This document shows positions 28,161 to 35,726 of a stretch of DNA of 64,000 bases, piece by piece. A program made the translations under genes and the position numbers. Each line of letters begins with the position of its first letter. The first letter of the stretch is position 1. The notes beneath the pieces were generated by a model that had not been told where the DNA came from, made no database searches, and saw nothing but the letters and a program-made list of their open reading frames with translations. This DNA is from Pseudoalteromonas sp. CO133X (GTDB lineage: Bacteria; Pseudomonadota; Gammaproteobacteria; Enterobacterales; Alteromonadaceae). The stretch spans positions 39,583 to 103,582 of the forward strand of contig SGPE01000010.1 of the NCBI GenBank assembly GCA_004208945.1. The letters run 5' to 3'.

Positions 28161-28199
28161 ACTAAGGTCATTCAAACTAAAACACCTTCAGAGGTTACA

Positions 28200-29996
28200 A
28201 TGAAAAAAATGACAAATTTGAATCTGGCTTACCTAAATTGCTGTTTAATATTCACTGGGATGTTGATCAACACACACGCATCAGCGGCCAGTTTAACTAA
28301 GCTCACAAAAGAAATTAAAAACTATAAACCAGTTACGCAAAAAAGGCTGAATGAAGCAGACCCAAAAGACTGGCTACTACCCAAAGGCAATTACGAAGGA
28401 TGGATGTATAGCAAGCTGACGCAAATAAACAAAAAGAATGTTAAGTCTTTAAAGCCAGTATGGACGTACTCAACAAACTTAGATTCTGGTCACGAAGCCC
28501 CTGCCCAAGTAAACAATGGCGTTATGTTTGTTTCTACGCCTTACAATCATGTAATTGCGTTAGACGCTAAAACAGGGCAAGTTTTTTGGCGCTATACGCA
28601 CGACAACCCTTATGATTTATCAGTTATGCACAATACTAGCCGCGGCATCGCTCTGTGGGATGATAAGGTTTACGTAGCAGGACTTGATGGCACGTTAAAT
28701 GCCCTTGATGCAAAAACCGGTGAGCGAGTTTGCCAAGCACAAATCGGCGACTGGAGTACAGGTGCATATATCACCTCTGCACCTACACCTGTAAAGGGCA
28801 AGATTCTTGTGGGCCCCTCGGGTGGTGAATATGGTGTCCGTGGTTTTTTGGAAGCAATGGACGCTAAAACATGTAAACAAGCCTGGCGCACATACAGTGT
28901 ACCAGGCCCTGGAGAGGCAGGACACGAAACGTGGAAAAAAGAAGGTAAGCGCCCAGATGCATGGAAGTATGGTGGTGGCAGCATGTGGATGCCTGGTAAC
29001 TATGATCCAGAAGCGGATGTACTTTATTGGGGAGTGGGTAACGGTTCACCTTGGTTAGGTGATCAACGCCCAGGGGACAATTTATACGTTGCCTCCTCCA
29101 TTGCTATGAACCCCGACAGTGGCAAAATTGTTGGTCATTTCCAATATCATCACAATGATTCGTGGGATTGGGCAGCCATGAATGCGCCTATGCTCGTTAA
29201 TTTCAAAAAGGGTAATAAGACGGTTAAAGGCTTAGTCTCTCCCCAGCGAAATGGTTATTTATATTGGCTAGAGCGTAGCAACGAGGGAAAAATTAGCTAT
29301 GTCGAAGGACAGCCGTTTGTAAAAAATAACGCATTTAAATCATTAGATAAAGAAACTGGACGTCCTACTTATGATTACAAACATGTGCCTGTAACAGGCA
29401 AACGCGTTGATTATTGCCCAAGTCTATGGGGCGGTAAAAACTGGCCATATGAAGCCTATAACCCCGAAACAGGCATCATCTATGTTCCTGCCAACAACAA
29501 TCTTTGTAATTCTTTTATTGGTAAATTTCAAGATGATGTCGAGCCTGCTTCAGGACAGTTCTGGGCTGGTATCGACATACCCGATCTAGATGTTTACCTA
29601 GACAATCCTAAAAAAGGAGTAGGTCAACTGCAAGCGTGGAATATCAATACACGTAAAAAAGTTTGGCAACATGACTTTGGCAAAACCATGAATTGGGGCT
29701 CTGTGCTATCCACTGCTGGTGGCATTGTATTTAACGCAGGTACTAACGATCGTATTTTACGCGCGTTTGATTCGCAAACTGGCGATGTGTTGTGGGAGTT
29801 CCCTCTTAACTCGACAGCTATTGCCCCACCAGTGAGCTATGAAGTCGACGGTAAACAATACATTGCCATTACCGCAGGTTACGGTGTGGATGCACATTGG
29901 ACAAATAGCGTGCTGGCAGAAAAAGATAAATCAGGCGAGTGGATTGCTGATGTACCTGAAGGTGGCGTGATTTGGGTATTCGCTTTACCTAATTAA
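28200..29996 (+). CDS. PQQ-dependent alcohol dehydrogenase (quinoprotein), periplasmic
   Basis: 598 residues: signal peptide (cleavage near HASAA), then an eight-bladed propeller of the methanol/ethanol dehydrogenase family with tryptophan-docking repeats such as VIALDAKTGQVFWRY, LNALDAKTGERV and LRAFDSQTGDVLWEF. Metal ligand Glu210 (GGEYGVRG), the GNGSPW loop (Asn281) and catalytic Asp323 (SWDW) are present. Residue 325 is Ala, not Asp, which by the known rule points to a Ca2+ rather than lanthanide enzyme. The vicinal Cys pair that precedes NRG in most relatives is replaced (VMHNTSRG, 142-149). There is no cytochrome domain, so electrons must go to a separate carrier, possibly encoded downstream. 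Confidence 0.92.
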   Translation: MKKMTNLNLAYLNCCLIFTGMLINTHASAASLTKLTKEIKNYKPVTQKRLNEADPKDWLLPKGNYEGWMYSKLTQINKKNVKSLKPVWTYSTNLDSGHEAPAQVNNGVMFVSTPYNHVIALDAKTGQVFWRYTHDNPYDLSVMHNTSRGIALWDDKVYVAGLDGTLNALDAKTGERVCQAQIGDWSTGAYITSAPTPVKGKILVGPSGGEYGVRGFLEAMDAKTCKQAWRTYSVPGPGEAGHETWKKEGKRPDAWKYGGGSMWMPGNYDPEADVLYWGVGNGSPWLGDQRPGDNLYVASSIAMNPDSGKIVGHFQYHHNDSWDWAAMNAPMLVNFKKGNKTVKGLVSPQRNGYLYWLERSNEGKISYVEGQPFVKNNAFKSLDKETGRPTYDYKHVPVTGKRVDYCPSLWGGKNWPYEAYNPETGIIYVPANNNLCNSFIGKFQDDVEPASGQFWAGIDIPDLDVYLDNPKKGVGQLQAWNINTRKKVWQHDFGKTMNWGSVLSTAGGIVFNAGTNDRILRAFDSQTGDVLWEFPLNSTAIAPPVSYEVDGKQYIAITAGYGVDAHWTNSVLAEKDKSGEWIADVPEGGVIWVFALPN

Positions 29997-30007
29997 TTTA
30001 CCAACTA

Positions 30008-30033
30008 AGCGAAAAGCACGCGTGCTTTTCGCT
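30008..30033 (+). terminator. Perfect palindrome between PQQ dehydrogenase and Rieske genes
   Basis: AGCGAAAAGCACG is followed directly by its complement CGTGCTTTTCGCT, giving a 13-bp inverted repeat with no spacer and only TTC after it. It probably acts as a leaky terminator or 3' stabiliser that keeps dehydrogenase mRNA more abundant than the downstream genes. Confidence 0.5.
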
Positions 30034-30083
30034 TTCACGTATTAATAACAAAGACGCTAATCTTATAAAAATAAAGGTATCTT

Positions 30084-30743
30084 ATGACACAAAATGCATC
30101 TTCAAAGAAAATCATCGATTTGCCATGCTCACAAAAAATTAACGACGACGATGTAGCTCAAAACCACCCTGACAATTATTTTCGTCGTGATTTTGTAAAA
30201 TATCTCGCTATCGCAATCCCAATAATGAATCTTCCTTTAAGCTCTGGGGTAAATGCAACCACTAAGCCTGAACGACGTCCTCCTCAAGCAGGAGATCGAC
30301 TCACGTATTTCCAAAAATCAAAACGTGGGCAGATTATTAAGCTGTCGGATTTAAAAGAATTAGATAAACCTCTGCTGGTTGTTCCTTTTGATGTTGAGAA
30401 TAATGTGGTTAAAGATGGCTCTCGCTACAACCAAATACTGCTTCAAAAGTTACCCAGTGAATTACTCTCAGCAGAAACAAAAAAACGTTCAGACCAAGGT
30501 GTTATCGCTTATTCAGCAATTTGTACACATGCCGGTTGCCCTGTCACCGGTTGGATGGCTGATGAAAAAAACTACATGTGCCCTTGTCACCAATCTGTTT
30601 TTAATCCTAAAGATAGCGGCGTCGTTGTGTCTGGTCCTGCTACACGCGGGTTACCTGCAATTGGGCTAAAAATTGAAGCCGATGAAATTATCCTAACCAA
30701 TACATTTAATAGCTGGATTGGTTTTGGCAAAAGACCCAAATAA
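30084..30743 (+). CDS. Tat-exported Rieske [2Fe-2S] protein
   Basis: 219 residues. A 33-residue N-terminal extension leads to a twin-arginine signal (RRDFV, 34-38, followed by a hydrophobic run), so the folded cluster protein is probably carried by Tat and may stay anchored. The Rieske ligands are clear: Cys147-x-His149 and Cys166-x2-His169, with Cys152 and Cys168 placed for the usual disulfide. It resembles the iron-sulfur subunit of cytochrome bc-type complexes, but no cytochrome b gene is near. Next to a cytochrome-less PQQ dehydrogenase it is likely an electron carrier or part of the oxidase route. AAAGGTAT lies before the ATG. Confidence 0.85.
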   Translation: MTQNASSKKIIDLPCSQKINDDDVAQNHPDNYFRRDFVKYLAIAIPIMNLPLSSGVNATTKPERRPPQAGDRLTYFQKSKRGQIIKLSDLKELDKPLLVVPFDVENNVVKDGSRYNQILLQKLPSELLSAETKKRSDQGVIAYSAICTHAGCPVTGWMADEKNYMCPCHQSVFNPKDSGVVVSGPATRGLPAIGLKIEADEIILTNTFNSWIGFGKRPK

Positions 30744-30755
30744 TGGAGAAGCATC

Positions 30756-31217
30756 ATGAATATTCAAAAAGGTTTACTCAATTTAATAACCCTAATCATC
30801 ATTATTTTAATGCCCATGAAAGCGCTTAGTGCGGCTAAACCTATAACAGGTGTGAGCTGCCAAGAAGGCTTTTATATCCTTACACCAGATAAACATATCC
30901 ATTGGATAAGGGATCAACAAAAAGAGCGCACGCTTGTTTATTCTGAAGGTGACGATATTTATGCCATGGCTGAGTGTGGCACAGGTGTAATAACAGTATT
31001 TGAAAACAAACAATTGCAAACACCCCACTATAGCGCTTATTACAGCCCTAATTGTAGGAATATTGGCACAGAAGTAGGTGAAACAAAAAGCATTTATCAA
31101 GGTGAAGTTAAAATAAATCACATACAAGCAACACCTAAAAGCCTAAAAATACGTCTTGCTAACAATGCACTTTTCAGTAGCAATAGCTGTACTGATCTTG
31201 CGATGCAAAGCGAGTAA
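30756..31217 (+). CDS. Periplasmic four-cysteine protein of unknown function
   Basis: 153 residues with a clear signal peptide (hydrophobic run ending KALSAA). The mature part holds four Cys (in VSCQEG, AECGTG, PNCRNI and NSCTDL), enough for two disulfides, and is rich in beta-type segments. The start is 12 bp after the Rieske stop and the stop is 3 bp before the next gene, so it is part of the operon. No family recognised; an accessory or folding factor for the electron-transfer proteins is possible. Confidence 0.7.
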   Translation: MNIQKGLLNLITLIIIILMPMKALSAAKPITGVSCQEGFYILTPDKHIHWIRDQQKERTLVYSEGDDIYAMAECGTGVITVFENKQLQTPHYSAYYSPNCRNIGTEVGETKSIYQGEVKINHIQATPKSLKIRLANNALFSSNSCTDLAMQSE

Positions 31218-31220
31218 GCA

Positions 31221-34200
31221 ATGAAAGACACACGTTATTATCTTGCTTTCACGCTAAGCGCTTTAGCAGCAGCTTGTTTGTTTAATTACTCAGCGGCTAG
31301 TAACAAAGACAATGAAGAAGAACAAGCACTTAAGCAACTGCTAAACACCCTAAATGATAGTTATAAGTTAACAATTGACGTCACCGCTCCTCATTTAAAT
31401 ACTCCCATGTTTACACTAGGCATGGAGCTATTTTTTAGCAAAGCGTTGAGTGGCAATCAAGATGTAGCCTGTGCAAGCTGTCACCACCCATTTCTAGCAG
31501 GTGGTGACAGCCTTAGCTTACCCATAGGTGAAGCTCCCTATGATGAGGATATAATTGGCCCTGGCCGCTGGCATGACTGGCAACGCTCAGCAGATCCAAA
31601 AGCAGATGGCGCCCCGAATGTAGCACGGCATTCACAAACAATTATTAATGCTTCTTTGTACAAAGAAGCCATGTTCTATGATGGCCGTATTTTTGTACTT
31701 GAAAATGATACTAACAAAGCGGATACCCCCCTACCTCACCGCACCCCTGACAGTAATTTATGGCAAGGAGATCAGTTAGCAGGAAAAAACTTACTTGCAA
31801 CACAAGCTCGTTTCCCTGTTGTTTCAAGTGATGAAATGCGAGGCTATACTTTCGCAGCTGCCAGCACCAATGAAGACACCCGACACAAATTAACAAAACG
31901 CTTACAGCAACACGATAAAAACCAACAATGGCTTAAGCTATTTCGCAATGCCTTTAATGATTTACATGCCGCACCAGAGCAGCTTTTTACCTTTGAGAAT
32001 ATTGCAACCGCAATTTCTTACTACCAATCAACCCAACTATTGATTAACACTCCATGGTTTAATTACCTTAACGGAGAGAGTGATGCAATGACTCCCAGCC
32101 AAAAACGGGGGGCACAGTTATTCTTGAAGTCAGCTAAACAAGGTGGTGCTGGCTGTATAGAATGTCATACGCCCCCTATTTTTTCTGACGAGAAATTTCA
32201 CAATATTGCTGCGGTACAGGTCGGTCGCGGCAAACAGCCAAGTGGTGAGGACTACGGTCGGCGAGGGGTTACACAAAAAGACGACGATCGTTATAAATTT
32301 AGAACACCATCTCTGTTAAATGTTGCAGCAACAGCACCCTACACTCACTCTGGTGCGTTTATAAATTTAGAATCGGTCATTAAGCACCACCTTGATCCTG
32401 CCAAGTCGTTGCAGAATTTTGATTACAGCTTTGCCGACAACCCACAACTAAGTTATGTCGCGAGCTTATTATCAAATAGCAAACTCAATTCTCACCGTGC
32501 ACTAGAGCAATTACAAAATGAACAACAAAAAGGAGTCAGTCTACTGGCATCAGGCATTACCTTATCTGATGCTCAGCTCTCTGATTTAATTGCCTTCTTA
32601 AATAGCCTCACCGACCCTTGCATCAATAGTCGAGAGTGTATGTCTAAATGGGTCCCCACTGAAACGGATAAAGCGCCAGATATACACCGTTTAAACGCAC
32701 GGTTTAAACCTTTTACAGCACCGCCTCAGCCAATAAGCAGAATATCTCACACAGAAAGTAATTTACCGCAAATGTCATTCGACAACGCGAATATTAAGCC
32801 GGCGTTATTATTAAGTGATATGGAATTTGGCTGTAAATCCCGTACTTCAATCCCACCACAAAACACGAGCGCTGCAAAACGTTTTGATGAAGTATCACTT
32901 GATGCTGGCATAAGTCATCAACACCATATAACTTGGCAAAACTACACCCTATTATCAGCGCAACGGCTACTTTTTAGTGGCGGCGTTGCTATGGGTGACA
33001 TAGATGGTGACTGCTGGCCTGACATCTTCTTTCCTACGGGTGACGGTGCCCCTGATAAACTATATCAAAATCAGCGTAATGGGCATTTTTCAGATATTAC
33101 TCGCTCTTGGGGTATTACCCAAAAGGAGCTATCCAATGGCGCAGCGATGGTGGATATTGATGGCGATGGTGATTTAGATATTTTCACCTCAAACTTGCTT
33201 CACCCTCATCTACCTTCCGTTAACAGTCAAGTAAACAAACACCCTCACCATCAAAGCCCCACTCTCTATCTTAATGAGCAGCAACACGGCTTTATTGTAA
33301 GTCATGATATTGGTTTGAATACCCAGCTTACTAGCTGGTCTTTCGCTTTTGCCGACTATGATAAAGACGGGGATGTCGATATGCTAACCAACCATTGGCG
33401 TGGGCCTGGCCTTGGTGGCCAGCTTCCTAATCACTTATGGGAAAACACAAGCCAAGAAAATACGCTGACATTTCAAGCGCAAGATGAGACAGCAGGTTTG
33501 CTTGATTTGATAGGAAGCACCGACTTTACTTTTACCTCTAATTTTTCGGATTTTAATAATGACGGTTGGCTAGATTTATTATTTACTGCGGACTTTGAAA
33601 CCAGCCAAGTCTATAAAAACCTGCAAAATGGGCGGTTTGAAAAAGTGACGCATGAACACTCGATTCATGATCAAAATGGAATGGGCGCAGCCATAGCTGA
33701 TTTTGATAACAATGGCACATTAGACTGGTTTGTAAGCAGTATTTGGGATCCAAATGGTCAGCCTGAAGGTAGCTGGGGAGTGATAGGTAATCGTCTATAC
33801 AGTAACCAAAACAATCAGTTTATAGATATCACTGAACAAGCGGGTGTAGACAAAGGGTTATGGGCTTGGGGAGCATGCTTTGCTGATTTTAACAACGATG
33901 GCTGGCTAGACCTATTTCATGTTAATGGTTTTGATCTGCCCAAACAGCTAAGCAAACGCTTTGCTAACCCTCGCGCTTATCAAAAACTAAAACTCGCTAT
34001 GGCTGAGTTTGAAAAAACACACAGCCGCTTATTCATTTCAAATCAAGATGGTACCTTTACAGAACAAAGTAAGCTTTGGGGGATTGGCGATCAACTCTCT
34101 GGCCGAGGCGTTGCGTGTGTCGACTATGATCGGGATGGCGATATCGATATTGTAATAAATAATCATCAACAGGCTCCTCTGCTCTATAAAAATCGACATA

Positions 34201-34517
34201 ATGATGAAAGTAAAGACAGTTACCTTTCCATTAGCTTGCGCGATACAACAAAAAATACGCGCGCACTAGGCGCTAAAGTGTACGTTACTGTTGGCGAAAC
34301 AACTCAATTACAGGAAGTTCAAGCAGGCGGAAGCTTTCTAAGTGGCGCCCCTTCCACCCTGCACTTTGGTTTAGGACAGGCCTCGCAAGCTGACACGATC
34401 AAAATTGTATGGCCTGATAAAACAAACACAGTAAGTACTTTTACAAATGTACCTGCCAATCAATTTATTTATATCACTACCGACTTAACAGCTAACCTTA
34501 AAAAGTATCGAAAATAA
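31221..34517 (+). CDS. Di-haem cytochrome c peroxidase/MauG-like domain fused to FG-GAP repeats and ASPIC/UnbV domain
   Basis: 1098-residue exported protein. After the signal region comes a MauG/CcpA-type di-haem domain with two CxxCH sites (CASCH at 84-88 and CIECH at 312-316) and the downstream FRTPSLLNVAATAPYTHSG block typical of that family. From about residue 590 to 990 there are at least seven FG-GAP/VCBS-type calcium-binding repeats (for example DIDGDGDLDIF, DYDKDGDVDML, DFNNDGWLDLF). The C-terminus is an ASPIC/UnbV domain (GAKVYVTVGETTQLQEVQAG and IVWPDKTNT). In this operon it may accept or pass electrons from the PQQ dehydrogenase, or protect against peroxide; the fusion itself is unusual. 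Confidence 0.88.
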   Translation: MKDTRYYLAFTLSALAAACLFNYSAASNKDNEEEQALKQLLNTLNDSYKLTIDVTAPHLNTPMFTLGMELFFSKALSGNQDVACASCHHPFLAGGDSLSLPIGEAPYDEDIIGPGRWHDWQRSADPKADGAPNVARHSQTIINASLYKEAMFYDGRIFVLENDTNKADTPLPHRTPDSNLWQGDQLAGKNLLATQARFPVVSSDEMRGYTFAAASTNEDTRHKLTKRLQQHDKNQQWLKLFRNAFNDLHAAPEQLFTFENIATAISYYQSTQLLINTPWFNYLNGESDAMTPSQKRGAQLFLKSAKQGGAGCIECHTPPIFSDEKFHNIAAVQVGRGKQPSGEDYGRRGVTQKDDDRYKFRTPSLLNVAATAPYTHSGAFINLESVIKHHLDPAKSLQNFDYSFADNPQLSYVASLLSNSKLNSHRALEQLQNEQQKGVSLLASGITLSDAQLSDLIAFLNSLTDPCINSRECMSKWVPTETDKAPDIHRLNARFKPFTAPPQPISRISHTESNLPQMSFDNANIKPALLLSDMEFGCKSRTSIPPQNTSAAKRFDEVSLDAGISHQHHITWQNYTLLSAQRLLFSGGVAMGDIDGDCWPDIFFPTGDGAPDKLYQNQRNGHFSDITRSWGITQKELSNGAAMVDIDGDGDLDIFTSNLLHPHLPSVNSQVNKHPHHQSPTLYLNEQQHGFIVSHDIGLNTQLTSWSFAFADYDKDGDVDMLTNHWRGPGLGGQLPNHLWENTSQENTLTFQAQDETAGLLDLIGSTDFTFTSNFSDFNNDGWLDLLFTADFETSQVYKNLQNGRFEKVTHEHSIHDQNGMGAAIADFDNNGTLDWFVSSIWDPNGQPEGSWGVIGNRLYSNQNNQFIDITEQAGVDKGLWAWGACFADFNNDGWLDLFHVNGFDLPKQLSKRFANPRAYQKLKLAMAEFEKTHSRLFISNQDGTFTEQSKLWGIGDQLSGRGVACVDYDRDGDIDIVINNHQQAPLLYKNRHNDESKDSYLSISLRDTTKNTRALGAKVYVTVGETTQLQEVQAGGSFLSGAPSTLHFGLGQASQADTIKIVWPDKTNTVSTFTNVPANQFIYITTDLTANLKKYRK

Positions 34518-34533
34518 AAAGGAATTGATAAAT

Positions 34534-35685
34534 ATGAATTTAAACCAATGTGTTAACTATCATGATTTTGAAAAACTCGCTAAACAACGCCTACCTAGCC
34601 CTATTTATAACTATATTGCGGGGGGTGCCGATGATGAAGTAACCATGCGACGCAACACTGAAGCATTTAATCAATGTGATTTAGTGCCCAATGTACTCAG
34701 AGGTGTTCAGCACGTTGACCTTAGCACCGAAGTTATGGGGCAAAAACTTAAACTACCTATTTATTGTTCTCCAACAGCTTTGCAACGCTTATTTCATCAC
34801 CAAGGCGAACATGCTGTAGCGGGTGCAGCTGAAAAATTTGGCACCCTATTTGGCGTGTCATCCCTAGGCACCGTATCAATGGAGAAAATAGCAAAAGATT
34901 TTGATATTCCTCAAGTTTATCAGTTTTATTTTCATAAAAATCGCGATTTAAACAAAGCAATGATGGACCGTGCAAAAGCCTGTGGTGTTGAAGTCATGAT
35001 GTTGACTGTTGACTCAATTACAGGTGGAAATAGAGAGCGAGATTTACGCACAGGGTTTTCAATTCCTTTCAGGTTAACTATGTCTGGTATGTGGGAGTTT
35101 ATTCGTAAGCCGAACTGGGCCATAAACTATTTACTGCATGAAAAGTTTTCGCTCCCGCAACTACAAGAGCACATAGATATGAAAGGAAATAGCTCTTCAA
35201 TCGGTGACTACTTTACCAATATGCTAGACCCTTCAATGAACTGGCAAGATGTCGCAGATATGGTCAAGTATTGGAATGGTCAATTTTGCCTTAAAGGTAT
35301 TATCAGCGTCGAAGATGCTAAGCGCGCTGTTGAAATAGGCTGCACGGGTATTGTGGTATCAAATCATGGCGGGCGACAATTAGATGGCTCACGCAGCTCG
35401 TTTGATCAACTGGCTGAGATTGTAGATGCGGTTGGCAATGACATTGATGTGTTATTTGACAGCGGCGTACAACGGGGCTCACACGTACTCAAAGCGTTGT
35501 CGATTGGCGCAAAAGCGGTTGGGATTGGTCGAATGTATCTTTATGCACTTGCAGCTGCAGGCCAACCAGGCGTTGAGCGAGTACTTGGTTTGATGCAAAG
35601 TGAAATTGAGCGAGATATGAAACTCATGGGCTGCACCAACATCAGTCAATTACAACGACATCACGTTAAATTTCGACGCGAATAA
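34534..35685 (+). CDS. FMN-dependent alpha-hydroxy-acid dehydrogenase (L-lactate dehydrogenase family)
   Basis: 383 residues, the length of LldD/lactate oxidase/glycolate oxidase enzymes, which oxidise L-2-hydroxy acids to keto acids and pass electrons to quinone or oxygen. The catalytic SNHGGRQLDGS block and the phosphate-binding DSGVQRGSHVLKALSIGAK...GIGR block are intact, as is the N-terminal PIYNYIAGGADDE stretch. I start at the ATG at 34534 with AAGGA upstream; a TTG at 34525 is in frame. Substrate is not fixed by motif: lactate and glycolate are the best candidates because AldA makes exactly these acids. It lies 16 bp after the di-haem gene. Confidence 0.88.
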   Translation: MNLNQCVNYHDFEKLAKQRLPSPIYNYIAGGADDEVTMRRNTEAFNQCDLVPNVLRGVQHVDLSTEVMGQKLKLPIYCSPTALQRLFHHQGEHAVAGAAEKFGTLFGVSSLGTVSMEKIAKDFDIPQVYQFYFHKNRDLNKAMMDRAKACGVEVMMLTVDSITGGNRERDLRTGFSIPFRLTMSGMWEFIRKPNWAINYLLHEKFSLPQLQEHIDMKGNSSSIGDYFTNMLDPSMNWQDVADMVKYWNGQFCLKGIISVEDAKRAVEIGCTGIVVSNHGGRQLDGSRSSFDQLAEIVDAVGNDIDVLFDSGVQRGSHVLKALSIGAKAVGIGRMYLYALAAAGQPGVERVLGLMQSEIERDMKLMGCTNISQLQRHHVKFRRE

Positions 35686-35726
35686 AACACCCAAATACAA
35701 CAAGATTTACACAAAGGAGGTCAACC

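Larger units (their letters stand above)
27745..28199. other. Intergenic control region between the activator gene and the PQQ operon
   Basis: 455 bp between divergent genes with no coding frame of note. It holds a paired heptamer site (28021-28041), an additional TGTCTCA copy at 28013-28019 and a -24/-12 promoter (28145-28160) reading toward the PQQ dehydrogenase. A promoter for the activator gene could not be singled out. Confidence 0.6.
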
